Positions 31,994 to 41,219 of a DNA stretch of 64,000 nt are shown here, piece by piece. The position numbers were made by a program, and so were the translations under genes. Location of the stretch: the NCBI GenBank assembly GCA_903889565.1, contig CAISYC010000005.1, forward strand, positions 142,921-206,920, in the 5' to 3' direction. The notes beneath the pieces were generated by a model, which worked only from the letters and a program-made list of their open reading frames with translations, made no database searches and was not told where the DNA came from. The DNA comes from an uncultured beta proteobacterium. GTDB lineage: Bacteria; Pseudomonadota; Gammaproteobacteria; Burkholderiales; SG8-41. Within the stretch, counting starts at the first letter, position 1, and every line of letters starts with the position of its first letter.

Positions 31994-33370
31994 TTATCCC
32001 CGGTACAGTTTACGCAAGGCGCAGATGTCCTTGATGCGGTCGAGTTCCCAGATCTCGGCAATCAGGTTTTCGGCGCCGCGCCTGCCAAGCACAGGGCCCA
32101 TCAAGTCGAGGGCCTTCTCGGCCTCGTCTTCGCGCGTGACGGGATTCTCGTAGCTGCCCTTGGCCGCCATCGTTTGATGAGTGAGTGTACGCCCGTCCTT
32201 CAGAGCAATCGTCATGACACAGCGCCAGCGCCTCTGCGGATCAGTCAAAGCGGGGTCGCCGACCGCCTCTATGCATTCTTTTAGCGCCAGCACGCGGGAA
32301 TCCTTCATGCGTGCGAAGTCATGCGCCGACGCCGACGTCACGGTGCCATCCAGCAACATGAGCGCGAGCAGATGGCGGATCGAAATATTCGGCATATCGC
32401 GGTTATTGACGATCTCAAGCTCCTTGTCCGGTATGCGTGCGACAACTTTCTTTACATCGGCCGCCTTCAATCCGTGTTGCCTGATCATTTCGCGCAGTAC
32501 GTGCAATGGTCCCTGGATCGGACCGCCGACCGGCCAGCATTTGATGGCCGATGTCAGCATCTTGTAATCGCGCCCAAGATCGCGCGTGAGTTCGGCGCGG
32601 TCGGCGGCGGGCTCGAACGCATAGAAGAAGTCGCGTTCACCGGAAAAAATGTCCTCTACACCCGTGAAACCGTGTGCGGCTAGCAGCGCGGAGACAACAC
32701 CGTTATGCGCCGGCATCCCGCCCCCGGCAAATGATTTCTGAATATGTTCCGGGTCGCGCAGAACTGCGGCGAGACCCGCTGCCTGCTGACCGCAATACGA
32801 GAGGGCAAAGCGGGTCTTCTGCTCATCGAGTTTGAGCAGCGCTGCGGCTGCGGCAGTCGCGCCGAATGCGCCGCCGAATGCGCCGCTGTAATGACCGGCG
32901 CGTTGAAACTCAATTGCCTTGAGCGCCAGCATCATGCGTGCGCAGACATCGTAACCGAGAACAACTGCGCGCAATAGCGCAGTGCCGGAACAGTGCCCGC
33001 TTTCGCCAATGGCAAGCGCAGCCGGCAGCACATTCCGCCCCGGGTGCGTCAGCGAAGCAGGATGCGTGTCGTCCATTTCGTCAGCGTGCGCAAACATGCC
33101 GTTTGCCAGCGCCGCTGCGGGCAGCGAACTCAATAGTCTCGTACCAACAATGCCGACAGCCGGCTTTCCACCGACCGACTTCACGTATGCGAGAACTTTT
33201 TTCCCCGGCGTCAGACGCGATCCGGCAATAATGGCTGCAAAAGTATCGAGCGTATGGAGCTTCGCGCGTTCAATCACCGGTTTGGGCAGCGGCTTTTTGA
33301 TTGCGCGGGCGATATAGGCGCTCAATTGCTGTGTGATCGGAGAAATTTCAGCGCTTTTCTTTTTCACCAT
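31994..33370 (-). CDS. MmgE/PrpD family protein (cytoplasmic)
   Basis: A 458-residue enzyme-family protein. Starts at 33370 (MVKKKSAEIS) and 33385 (MTREN...) are both possible and neither has a strong ribosome site. The body has ERAKLHTLDTFAAIIAGSRL, HADEMDDTHPASLTHPGRNV and IKCWPVGGPIQGPLHVL. MmgE/PrpD members dehydrate or isomerise tricarboxylates, or epimerise amino-dicarboxylates, so an acid substrate is likely. Unlike the paralogue at 24785 it has no export signal. It is flanked by receptor genes, abutting the downstream one with zero gap. Confidence 0.85.
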   Translation of the reverse strand: MVKKKSAEISPITQQLSAYIARAIKKPLPKPVIERAKLHTLDTFAAIIAGSRLTPGKKVLAYVKSVGGKPAVGIVGTRLLSSLPAAALANGMFAHADEMDDTHPASLTHPGRNVLPAALAIGESGHCSGTALLRAVVLGYDVCARMMLALKAIEFQRAGHYSGAFGGAFGATAAAAALLKLDEQKTRFALSYCGQQAAGLAAVLRDPEHIQKSFAGGGMPAHNGVVSALLAAHGFTGVEDIFSGERDFFYAFEPAADRAELTRDLGRDYKMLTSAIKCWPVGGPIQGPLHVLREMIRQHGLKAADVKKVVARIPDKELEIVNNRDMPNISIRHLLALMLLDGTVTSASAHDFARMKDSRVLALKECIEAVGDPALTDPQRRWRCVMTIALKDGRTLTHQTMAAKGSYENPVTREDEAEKALDLMGPVLGRRGAENLIAEIWELDRIKDICALRKLYRG

Positions 33371-33419
33371 GTTTTCCCGGGTCATTAAAGGAATTAATTT
33401 TAAAAAAAATGGCGTCGCA

Positions 33420-34424
33420 TTACTTCGCCAACCCCAGCTCGCCCAGAATTGCACGCAGTTCGACAAATTGCTGGTCCATGAATTTCCGGGTTTGCTGACT
33501 GTCGAGGTAGGTGTCACCAAGCAGGTTGGTTTCAATGTCGCTTTTCCACGCGCCGGTCTTTACGATTTTGGCGAAAGCATCGTTCCAGAATCGGATATGT
33601 TGGTCGCTCATGCCCTTCGGTCCGATGACCGTGCGCCAGTTCGCGAAAACGGCGGAAACACCCATTTCTTTCCAGGTCGGTATCGCGGACATCGCGCCGC
33701 CGAGCCGCGTATCTGACGACACGCCCAGAATCCGGACCTTGCCGGCCTGCATCAACTGCAACATCGCCGATACCGGATTGGCGACAACATCGACGTGTCC
33801 ACCCATCAAAGCCGTCACCGCCTCCGCCGAACCATTGAAAATCACGACTTTTAGCCGCTTGATGTTGCCGCCGGCCGCACGCGCCAGCAATGCCGCAGCA
33901 ATATGGTTGTGATTGCCCGCGGAATTGGCGAGTGCAATACTGACCGAACCCGTATCGATTTTGAACCGCGAAAGCAGGTCGCGGCCGGTTTTCAGCGGCG
34001 ACTCCGCGCTAACCGTGAAACCGACGTAATCGGCCCCCATCTGTGCCAATGGGGTCAGTTCGGTGTAATTCACCGGGCTGACGCCGATAAGATAACTGGT
34101 GATAATGCTGGGCGACGACACCATAATATAGCTGCCATTGCCTGCATGCTGGTTCAAATAGTTCAATGCAATGGCGCCGCCGCCGCCGGGTTTGTTGACC
34201 ACTACTGCCGGCGCGGCCAATAATTTTTCCTCGCGTAACAAACGCTCGATCAGGCGCGCCATCGCATCACTGCTGCTGCCGGCCGACGTAGCGACGATGA
34301 TTTCGACATGCTGGTCCGGTTTCCACGCCGGCACCGCAGCAATACATTCGGCACCAACAATGGACAGCAAAAACGCTGTCGCGATCCGCCAGTACGCGTA
34401 ATTCGATGGATTGTCATGAATCAT
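33420..34424 (-). CDS. TctC-like periplasmic solute receptor (divergent Bug member)
   Basis: A 334-residue receptor starting at the ATG at 34424, chosen because GGAGGAG lies five bases before it; earlier in-frame starts would extend the N-terminus beyond the signal. The signal peptide contains YWRIATAFLLSIVGAECIA. The ligand-binding loops read IIVATSAGSSSDAMARLI and VVNKPGGGGAIALNYL, and the HVPYKG block is replaced by LKVVIFNGSAEAVT, as in the receptor at 29991. Third of three consecutive receptor genes. Confidence 0.84.
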   Translation of the reverse strand: MIHDNPSNYAYWRIATAFLLSIVGAECIAAVPAWKPDQHVEIIVATSAGSSSDAMARLIERLLREEKLLAAPAVVVNKPGGGGAIALNYLNQHAGNGSYIMVSSPSIITSYLIGVSPVNYTELTPLAQMGADYVGFTVSAESPLKTGRDLLSRFKIDTGSVSIALANSAGNHNHIAAALLARAAGGNIKRLKVVIFNGSAEAVTALMGGHVDVVANPVSAMLQLMQAGKVRILGVSSDTRLGGAMSAIPTWKEMGVSAVFANWRTVIGPKGMSDQHIRFWNDAFAKIVKTGAWKSDIETNLLGDTYLDSQQTRKFMDQQFVELRAILGELGLAK

Positions 34425-34455
34425 TACTGCTCCTCCAGTTGCCATAGCTCCGAAT

Positions 34456-35415
34456 TCAATCAGAATGAATTTTCGCTTCGTTGATGACAACGCTCCAGGT
34501 CTTCATTTCTTTGTCAATGTATTTACCGGTGTCATGCGGGGAAAGTCCCGCCACTTCAAAACCGAGGTCGGCGATACGTGAAGAAACTTCGGGTTTTTTG
34601 AGGACAGCCAAAATATCAAAGTTGATCATGGCAACAAGCGCTGTTGGCATATTATTTGGCCCCATCAGCGCGTACCAGTTATCCACCGCATAGCCCGCTA
34701 CGCCAGCTTCCGCGATCGTCGGCACCTCAGGCATCGGGGCGGCGCGCTTCGCACCCGCCACCGCCAGCGCGCGCAGGCGGTTGGCCCTGACATGCTGAAT
34801 CACCGCACCGACTGCGGTAAACAACAACGGCGTCTGCCCGGCGACAATGGCAGCCGTCGCCGCACCTGCCCCCTTGTACGGCACGTGCACAAGATTGATC
34901 GAGGCCATTCGCTTGAGCAATTCCATGCACAAGTGACCCGTGCTGCCGCTGCCCGACGACGCATAGTTCAAGAGTCCCGGCTGCTCCTTTGCCAGCGCAA
35001 TCAATTCTTTTACCGAACGAACCGGCAATGACGGATGAGCAACCAATGCGTTGGCTGACATCGCGATCATGATAATCGGGGTAAATTCCCTCGCGGTATC
35101 GTAGGGCAGATTTCTGTTGAGAAATGGGTTGGTCGCAAAGCCAGGCGCAACCAGCAACAACGTGTATCCGTCTGCCGTCGCACGCGCAACTATCTCGGTG
35201 CCGATGATACCGCCGGCGCCCGCGCGGTTATCAATCACGATCTGCTGTTGCCATTTCTCGGCCAACGCCGGCGCAACCACACGCGCAAGCAAGTCCAGCG
35301 CGCCGCCGGGAGTCGATGGCACCACTATGCGCAATGAGTGGACTGGAAAACCGGCAGCATGCGCACTCATCATTGCCATAAATCCTACGACCAACATGCA
35401 AAGACGCTGCTTCAT
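34456..35415 (-). CDS. Bug/TctC-family periplasmic solute receptor
   Basis: A 319-residue receptor with a short signal peptide (MKQRLCMLVVGFMAMMSAHA). Landmarks: IVVPSTPGGALDLLARV, VIDNRAGAGGIIG, TADGYTLLLV, HPSLPVRSVKELI and VHVPYKGAGAATA. The start follows the TAA of the next receptor gene by two bases, so these two are coupled. Base composition in this part of the array looks slightly less GC-rich than the flanks. Confidence 0.88.
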   Translation of the reverse strand: MKQRLCMLVVGFMAMMSAHAAGFPVHSLRIVVPSTPGGALDLLARVVAPALAEKWQQQIVIDNRAGAGGIIGTEIVARATADGYTLLLVAPGFATNPFLNRNLPYDTAREFTPIIMIAMSANALVAHPSLPVRSVKELIALAKEQPGLLNYASSGSGSTGHLCMELLKRMASINLVHVPYKGAGAATAAIVAGQTPLLFTAVGAVIQHVRANRLRALAVAGAKRAAPMPEVPTIAEAGVAGYAVDNWYALMGPNNMPTALVAMINFDILAVLKKPEVSSRIADLGFEVAGLSPHDTGKYIDKEMKTWSVVINEAKIHSD

Positions 35416-35417
35416 GT

Positions 35418-36374
35418 TTAATCCGTTCTAATGCCTGCCGCGCGAATGATTTTGCCGCTGCGCGCCATGTCCGCCTTGATCGCGGCAGCAAATTCCGCGG
35501 GCGTGCTGGTCTGGACGTCGATGCCGGATTTAAGCAATCGATCCCGTGTTTCCACCGTGTTGAGCACTGCCACGGTCTCTGCGTTCAGACGCGCAATGAT
35601 CGCGCGCGGTGTCGCCGCCGGCGCAAACAACCCGAGTGTCGATTCAGAAGCGTAGCCCGGCAGTCCCGAGGCCGCGACCGTCGGCAAACCCGGCATGACT
35701 GACGATGGCTGTGCAGTAGTCACAGCCAGCGCGCGCAACCGTCCGGCGCTCACATGCGGCGCCGCCGAGGTGGCGGTGGCAAACATGACTTCGACGCGGC
35801 CGCTGACGACGTCATTGAGCGCAAGTGCCGCACCCTTGTAGTTGACCTGCACCAGATTGACACCGGCCATCGCCTTGAACAGTTCACCTGCAATGTGATT
35901 CGAATTGCCGGCGCCCGAAGTCGCGTAATTAAGTGCGCCCGGTTTTTCCTTGGCCAGCGCGATCAACTCCTGCACCGATCTGACCGGCAACGCGGGATGG
36001 ACCACGAGCACGTTAGGTACCGTCGCGGCGAGCGTCACCGGCGCAAAGTCGCGCAACGGATCGAACGGCATGCTGTCACGCATGAAGGGCGACAGCCAGA
36101 TCACGATACCCGCCAGCATCAATGTATGCCCGTCAGGCGGCGCTTTGGCCACAATCTCGCCGGGCACCATACCGCCGGGCCGGTTGTCCACAATTACCTG
36201 CTGATTCAGGCGGGCTGTCAGGCCGAGCGCAACCACGCGTGCGGTGAAATCGCCGGCACCGCCGACGCCGGACGCAAGCAAGCGAACCGGCCTGGTCGGG
36301 TACTGCTGTGCGAAGGCGGTGCCGGCCGCGATTGCCGCATACAACAGAACGTTTGCATGCGCCCGCGGGTTCAT
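35418..36374 (-). CDS. Bug/TctC-family periplasmic solute receptor
   Basis: A 318-residue receptor with a signal peptide to GTAFAQQYPTRPV. Landmarks: LLASGVGGAGDFTARVV, VIVDNRPGGMVPG, PPDGHTLMLA, HPALPVRSVQELI and VQVNYKGAALALN. It starts three bases after the stop of the alpha/beta-hydrolase gene (TAAGCGATG). Similar to the receptor at 21300-22262, which also sits next to a hydrolase paralogue. Confidence 0.88.
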   Translation of the reverse strand: MNPRAHANVLLYAAIAAGTAFAQQYPTRPVRLLASGVGGAGDFTARVVALGLTARLNQQVIVDNRPGGMVPGEIVAKAPPDGHTLMLAGIVIWLSPFMRDSMPFDPLRDFAPVTLAATVPNVLVVHPALPVRSVQELIALAKEKPGALNYATSGAGNSNHIAGELFKAMAGVNLVQVNYKGAALALNDVVSGRVEVMFATATSAAPHVSAGRLRALAVTTAQPSSVMPGLPTVAASGLPGYASESTLGLFAPAATPRAIIARLNAETVAVLNTVETRDRLLKSGIDVQTSTPAEFAAAIKADMARSGKIIRAAGIRTD

Positions 36375-36377
36375 CGC

Positions 36378-37220
36378 TTATTCGCGGCAGACTATGCCGT
36401 CGTGTTGCGCGGCGAAGTGCAGCAGCGCCGTCGCGCAGGTCACCGGTTCGATCGTGTTGATCGCGTGAAAGCGTGATGCGAGCCGGATCACTTGCGCATG
36501 CGGAACGTTGGCCTTCAGGATTTCGATCTGCTCATCGCCGGAAATAGGACCAGCCGTCGGATAAAGACCCAGCATCGGCGCCTTGATACGCGGCAGGAAC
36601 GGCATCAGGTCGAGACCGTGCGAATAGTTATATGTAGCGACCAGCACCTCGACATCCGCCTCACCCATTTCATCGACGAACCATTTCATCATGCCGGGAT
36701 CGGCATCCGGCGGAAAACGGCGCCCGGCGTTCGACGCCGCTGCCCAGCCGCGCGCGCCCATCTTGCGCAGCGCCTCGGCGCGCGAGGCATGACCGTACAT
36801 CGATGCCTTTTCATCCTTGCCATGCAGATGCATCGGCGACGAGACGATGGTCAGGGTACGAAACAGTTCGGGGCGCTCGGCCGCGAACGCCATGCCGAGG
36901 ATGCCGCCCAGCGATTCGCCGCAATAATGCACGGGGCCGCCGCCCAGCTCGCCAACCAGCGCGCTGAAATCGTCGATATAGGCGGCGAGGTTGACGTCGC
37001 GCTTGAGATCGAAATCGCGCGACGACAAACCAAGCCCGCGCAGATCGGGTCGCACCACTTTGTAAAAGCGCGCGAGGTAAGGCACCCAGCTGTACCAGAC
37101 CTTGTGCGAGCGCGCGAAGCCGTGCTGCAGCACCAGGAACGGTGCGTTCTTCCACGGGTCGGTGAAATCGTCGATTGTGTAATGCAGGGTCGGCTTACCC
37201 GCGCGCTCCAGATACGGCAT
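36378..37220 (-). CDS. Alpha/beta-hydrolase
   Basis: A 280-residue hydrolase starting MPYLERAGKP at 37220 behind GAGGAGCTGC. Nucleophile elbow GESLGG with Ser103; late catalytic His in ASRFHAIN. Residues 11-60 are nearly the same as in the hydrolase at 22936, including LHYTIDDFTDPW. No signal peptide, so it is cytoplasmic. Encoded between receptor genes, with only 3 bp to the next. Likely a lactonase or C-C hydrolase of an aromatic-acid type pathway, by family only. Confidence 0.82.
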   Translation of the reverse strand: MPYLERAGKPTLHYTIDDFTDPWKNAPFLVLQHGFARSHKVWYSWVPYLARFYKVVRPDLRGLGLSSRDFDLKRDVNLAAYIDDFSALVGELGGGPVHYCGESLGGILGMAFAAERPELFRTLTIVSSPMHLHGKDEKASMYGHASRAEALRKMGARGWAAASNAGRRFPPDADPGMMKWFVDEMGEADVEVLVATYNYSHGLDLMPFLPRIKAPMLGLYPTAGPISGDEQIEILKANVPHAQVIRLASRFHAINTIEPVTCATALLHFAAQHDGIVCRE

Positions 37221-37290
37221 TGCAGCTCCTCGAAAATCTTTTTTTAGGTATGTGGCGATTCTAACGCGCCGGCACTGCGGCAAAGCGCAT

Positions 37291-38283
37291 TCAATCCAGA
37301 TGCGCCCCGGTCGCTTTCACCACCTTCGCCCATTTCTCGAGTTCGGCGCGCATCATTTTTTCAAAGGCGGCCGGTGTGCCGGCGACGACCTCGGCGCCAT
37401 CGTCCTGCAATTTCTGCCGTACCTCGGGCGTATTCAGAATGGCGACGATTTCGCGATTGAGTCGATCAACAACGGGTTTGGGCGTGCCGGCCGGCGCGAG
37501 CACGCCGTACCAGGTGGCGACGTCGTACCCCGGCACGCCGCTCTCCGCAACCGTCGGCACGTCAGGCAGCGCCACAACGCGATGCAACGAGGTCACAGCC
37601 AGTGCGCGCACGCGCCCGGCGCGCAGCACTGACTGAATCGGCAACATGCCGGCGAACATCGCCTGAATCTGGCCGCCCAGCAGATCGATGACCGCCGGTC
37701 CCATGCCCTTGTACGGGATGTGCTGCGCCGGCAGGCCCGTCATGTATTTGAACAGTTCGATCGACATGTGCGCACCGCTGCCGTTGCCGGCGGAACCGAA
37801 ATTCAGTTTCGACGAGTTAGCCCGGCCGTAAGCAATCAACTCGCGCGCGGTAGTGACCGGCAGTTGCGGATTGACCACCAGCACCAGCGGTGCCGTTGTC
37901 ACCTGCGTGATCGGCGCGAAATCATCGACGGCGCGGTAGCCGGCCTTCGGATTCAAGCCCGGATTCGTCGTGTGCGACGAATAGGCCATCAGCAGCGTGT
38001 AACCGTCGGCCGGTGCCTTGGCGGTGATTTCGGCGGCAACCACGCCGCCGGCGCCGCCGCGGTTATCGATGACGATGCTGCCCTTCAATGCCTCGGCAAG
38101 GCGCGGCGCAATGATGCGCGAAAGAAAATCCGTCGAACCGCCCGGCGGCGCCGGCGTGATCAGGCGGATCGGACGGTTCGGATAATCGCCGGAAGCGATC
38201 TTCTCGGCAGCCGGCGCAACGTGCGCCGCCGACAGAAACAGCGCAAACAAAACCGCAGATGCAATGCCTGAATTTCGATTCAT
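37291..38283 (-). CDS. Bug/TctC-family periplasmic solute receptor
   Basis: A 330-residue receptor starting at the ATG at 38283 (a TTG four codons earlier is possible). Signal peptide to HVAPAAEKIAS. Landmarks: LITPAPPGGSTDFLSRII, VIDNRGGAGGVVA, PADGYTLLMA, HIPYKGMGPAVI and PDVPTVAESGVPGY. It lies 25 bp after the acyl-CoA ligase and 70 bp before the hydrolase, all on the minus strand. Confidence 0.88.
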   Translation of the reverse strand: MNRNSGIASAVLFALFLSAAHVAPAAEKIASGDYPNRPIRLITPAPPGGSTDFLSRIIAPRLAEALKGSIVIDNRGGAGGVVAAEITAKAPADGYTLLMAYSSHTTNPGLNPKAGYRAVDDFAPITQVTTAPLVLVVNPQLPVTTARELIAYGRANSSKLNFGSAGNGSGAHMSIELFKYMTGLPAQHIPYKGMGPAVIDLLGGQIQAMFAGMLPIQSVLRAGRVRALAVTSLHRVVALPDVPTVAESGVPGYDVATWYGVLAPAGTPKPVVDRLNREIVAILNTPEVRQKLQDDGAEVVAGTPAAFEKMMRAELEKWAKVVKATGAHLD

Positions 38284-38308
38284 AAGCGCTCGCAATTGGA
38301 TTGCCGGA

Positions 38309-39931
38309 TCAGCGCACTGCCTCGGCTCGCGCCATCAGCGTCGCATCTTTTTTCAGAAGATGTTTGGCCACCTTGCCCGTCGGCGTGCGCGGCAGTTCGT
38401 CGGCGAAGACCACATAACGCGGCACCTTGAACGCGGCCAGCCGCTCGGCACACCACGCCGCGATCTCCTGCACCGTCACCGCCTGCTGCGGCTTGCGCAC
38501 CACCACCGCAAGCGCTTCCTCGCCGCTGATCTCGTCGCTGACCGCGATGACGCCCACGCCCGACACCGCCGGATGCGCGCCGATCACGCGGTCGAGTTCG
38601 GCGCCGGAAATGTTTTCACCGCGGCGGCGGATGATGTCTTTCTTGCGCGCGATGAAGCTGTACCAGCCGTCCGCATTGCGGCACACCAGATCGCCGGTGT
38701 AAAACCAGCCGTCGCGAATGGCGGCCGCCGTCTGCGCCGGGTCTTTGTAGTACCCCTGCAGCATGGTCGGCAGGCGCACCAGCATTTCACCGCTCACGCC
38801 GTCGGCCACGTCGCGGCCGTCATCGTCGATGATTCGCACCTCGGTCCACGGCATCAGCTTGCCGGGATAAATGCCGGGCGCGCCCATGCTGCCGCGCGTC
38901 TGCTTTGCCTCGACCGGCACGCCGAAGGTACCGGGCACCTCGGTCATGCCAAAACCCTCGACCAGCTTTTTGACGCCGAATTCCCCGGTGAAGGTATCGA
39001 CGATCTCATCGGTGAGTCCGCCGCAGACGATGATCTCGAGGCAATGCCGGTCATCGAATTCGCTGCGCGGCCGCCGCGCCAGTATCGTCATCCCGGCCAG
39101 CATCACGTTGGCACGCGTCACCTGTGTTTTCGCGGCCAGGGTCCAGAACCGGGACGCGCTGAAACGCGGGGCAATCACCAGACAACCGCCGACGACAAAG
39201 GTGCCGGCGACGGAATAAAAAAGCGCATTGATGTGAAACATCGGCAGCACGATCAGTGCGCGGTTACGCGGCTGCAAATAGGAGCGCTCGATTTCGCGTT
39301 CGCCGGACAAACAAAAACTGCGCTGACTGTGCATCACGCCTTTTGGAAAACCCGTGGTACCCGAGGTGTAAATGATGACAACGGTGTCATCGGCCCGGCC
39401 CGCGGGCGCGGGAATCGCTGCGTTCGCTTCCGCCACCAGCGCATCGAGTGAAGGCACCGAAGCGTCCTCACCAAGGACGCGCATGAACCAGGGTGCCGGC
39501 GACATCTCCGCAGTGGCGGCGCGCGCGACCGCGAGGGTCGCGTCGGAACAGGCCACGGCCGATACACCGGCATGGTTCAGCACGTAACGCGCTTCCTCCA
39601 CGCCGTATTCCGGATTGACCGGCACCATGATGGCGCCGAGACGCGCCAGTGCGCACAACAACCGCACGTGCGCATCGCTGTTGCCCGCCATTACGGCAAC
39701 GCGATCGCCGCGACGGATGCCGCGCGCCGCCAGCATGCCGGCCGTTGTGCCGGCGGCCTCGACGAAAGCCGCCCAGGTCCAGGCTTTGTCGTTGAACAAT
39801 ATGCACGGGCGGGTCGCTTCGGGATGCAGGCGCGACTGCAACAGGGCGTCAAGCGTGTAATCGTGCCCGGGAAACGCCGCGAGTACCGCTGCGGGCTTGA
39901 TGAAATCGGCTATCGTGCGTTTTGACACCAT
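38309..39931 (-). CDS. AMP-forming acyl-CoA synthetase
   Basis: A 540-residue ligase of the acyl/aryl-CoA synthetase class. The ATP-binding P-loop is YTSGTTGFPKG (about residue 205), followed by the motifs LVEGFGMTEVPG, DGWFYTGDL and the C-terminal TPTGKVAKH lysine. It makes an acyl-adenylate and then the CoA thioester of a carboxylic acid. As first gene of the nine-gene minus-strand array with six receptors, it probably activates the acid those receptors help to acquire. The exact acid is not deducible from sequence. Confidence 0.88.
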   Translation of the reverse strand: MVSKRTIADFIKPAAVLAAFPGHDYTLDALLQSRLHPEATRPCILFNDKAWTWAAFVEAAGTTAGMLAARGIRRGDRVAVMAGNSDAHVRLLCALARLGAIMVPVNPEYGVEEARYVLNHAGVSAVACSDATLAVARAATAEMSPAPWFMRVLGEDASVPSLDALVAEANAAIPAPAGRADDTVVIIYTSGTTGFPKGVMHSQRSFCLSGEREIERSYLQPRNRALIVLPMFHINALFYSVAGTFVVGGCLVIAPRFSASRFWTLAAKTQVTRANVMLAGMTILARRPRSEFDDRHCLEIIVCGGLTDEIVDTFTGEFGVKKLVEGFGMTEVPGTFGVPVEAKQTRGSMGAPGIYPGKLMPWTEVRIIDDDGRDVADGVSGEMLVRLPTMLQGYYKDPAQTAAAIRDGWFYTGDLVCRNADGWYSFIARKKDIIRRRGENISGAELDRVIGAHPAVSGVGVIAVSDEISGEEALAVVVRKPQQAVTVQEIAAWCAERLAAFKVPRYVVFADELPRTPTGKVAKHLLKKDATLMARAEAVR

Positions 39932-40301
39932 GATTCAGTCGGGCGGCGTCACCGCCGCCCGCTCCCGGCAAATTGATTTGTGCAGCCCGCAGCCATTTTG
40001 GCCTGCGTGATCTTCATACTGTCCGCGGTGACAATGTCGCGCTTCGACGCCATGGTCTGGTTGCATATCCGGACCTGCCGACCTGAACCCGTTTGGGGGC
40101 GCCCGTCGCCGCGCGCCTGCCGTAGTGCTGTTGTGGCAATTTGGCGCCACCGGGAAGCAATTCTTCGGGGTTGTATGGCTACACCTTGTCGATCTGGATG
40201 ATGCAGTCCTTCGCCGTCCGCGCGCGACAAATGCACCTTGCCGCCTGCGGCGCGGTGCATATTTCGGCATCGTCGTCCCGCGTCCGCGGGTTTGAAAGAA
40301 T
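39932..40301. other. 370-bp gap, no intact gene; possible gene remnants on the minus strand
   Basis: No convincing frame with a start, ribosome site and sensible composition is present. On the minus strand one frame reads KDCIIQIDKV-stop-PYNPEELLPGGAKLPQ, and another KRDIVTADSMKITQAKMAAG, which look protein-like but are broken by a stop and shifts of frame. A GGGCGGCG-TCAC-CGCCGCCC hairpin lies at 39941-39960 with no T-tract. It may be a decayed gene, or only GC-rich noise. Confidence 0.35.
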
Positions 40302-41075
40302 TTACGGCGCGATTACACTGCGGATGTACCAGGGAAAGCTGTCCCAGCTGACGAGTTTTTCGCTGCCGTCGAACAGGCTGGCGATTTTGCCGCCGCCGGC
40401 CTTGTACGAAAATTTCTTCACGTGGTCCGGCGGGTTGGTCGTCGCATTGCGCATGATGTCGATCGCCTGCTCGACCTTGAAAATCTGGAATTTGGCGGGA
40501 TCGCGCGGATCGTAAAACTTCGTTTCGCCGCCGCCTCTGACCGCGGGACCGCGCTGGTATTCGATATGCGCTTCCATGCGCTCGCCGCTCGGCGCGGCGA
40601 ATTCCCAGTCTTCGCTGCCGCTGCTGACGCCGCCCGAGGCGCTCGCGCTGCGCGCCATTTTCGCAACCGGCGCATGCTGATAGACGCCGAAATCGCCCGG
40701 CGCGTCGGCGGCATTTTCAGTGAGCCCGTGAATAATCATCTGGCTGATCACGATGCTGCCGGGTTGGCGAACCGGAATCGCCAAGTAGACGAGCCGCGCG
40801 CTCGGGCGCGCGGCCGGCTTGCCGTCGCTACCCATGATGGCGAAGCGGTCGATGAAAATCATGCGCAAATTGGCGTCCTTCGCCGGCCCCGCGGTCGCCA
40901 CCGCAGGCTCCCAGCCTGCAGGCAGCATTTGCGCCAGCGCCGCATCATTGACGTGAAAGTCGAGTTGCAGGCGGTGTTCGGCTGCCTGTTCGAGCGTGGT
41001 TTGTGCGATGCCCATGCCGGGCAACAGCAAGAGTCCGCCGACAAAAGCGGCAATCGCCAAGATGCAATGTTTCAT
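40302..41075 (-). CDS. Secreted protein of unknown function
   Basis: A 257-residue protein with a Sec signal (MKHCILAIAAFVGGLLLLPG to GIAQ). The mature part starts LEQAAEHRLQLDFHVNDAAL, AQMLPAGWEP, a pattern reminiscent of acetoacetate-decarboxylase-fold proteins, which open with a similar ..LP.GW.P stretch. The family lysine nucleophile cannot be placed with confidence, so I call it unknown. GGGGGAGAAC precedes the ATG. It is divergent from the iron-uptake operon, with 144 bp between. Confidence 0.6.
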   Translation of the reverse strand: MKHCILAIAAFVGGLLLLPGMGIAQTTLEQAAEHRLQLDFHVNDAALAQMLPAGWEPAVATAGPAKDANLRMIFIDRFAIMGSDGKPAARPSARLVYLAIPVRQPGSIVISQMIIHGLTENAADAPGDFGVYQHAPVAKMARSASASGGVSSGSEDWEFAAPSGERMEAHIEYQRGPAVRGGGETKFYDPRDPAKFQIFKVEQAIDIMRNATTNPPDHVKKFSYKAGGGKIASLFDGSEKLVSWDSFPWYIRSVIAP

Positions 41076-41177
41076 GTTCTCCCCCGGTTATTTTTTTGAC
41101 CCAGCATTGTAAAGCCGCGCACTGGGGGGCGGACGCCGAAATCACCGCCAGGACCGACAGGGCTTGCAATTACGAAT

Positions 41178-41196
41178 AGGAATGATTATCATTAAA
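41178..41196. promoter_or_regulatory. Fur box upstream of the iron-uptake operon
   Basis: AGGAATGATTATCATTAAA matches the 19-bp Fur consensus (GATAATGATAATCATTATC) with a perfect palindromic core AATGATTATCATT at 41181-41193. It lies 24 bp before the start of the cupredoxin-like gene, where a bound Fur repressor would block transcription in iron-replete cells. Confidence 0.8.
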
Positions 41197-41219
41197 GAAC
41201 TTTTACGGGAGATGCCTTG

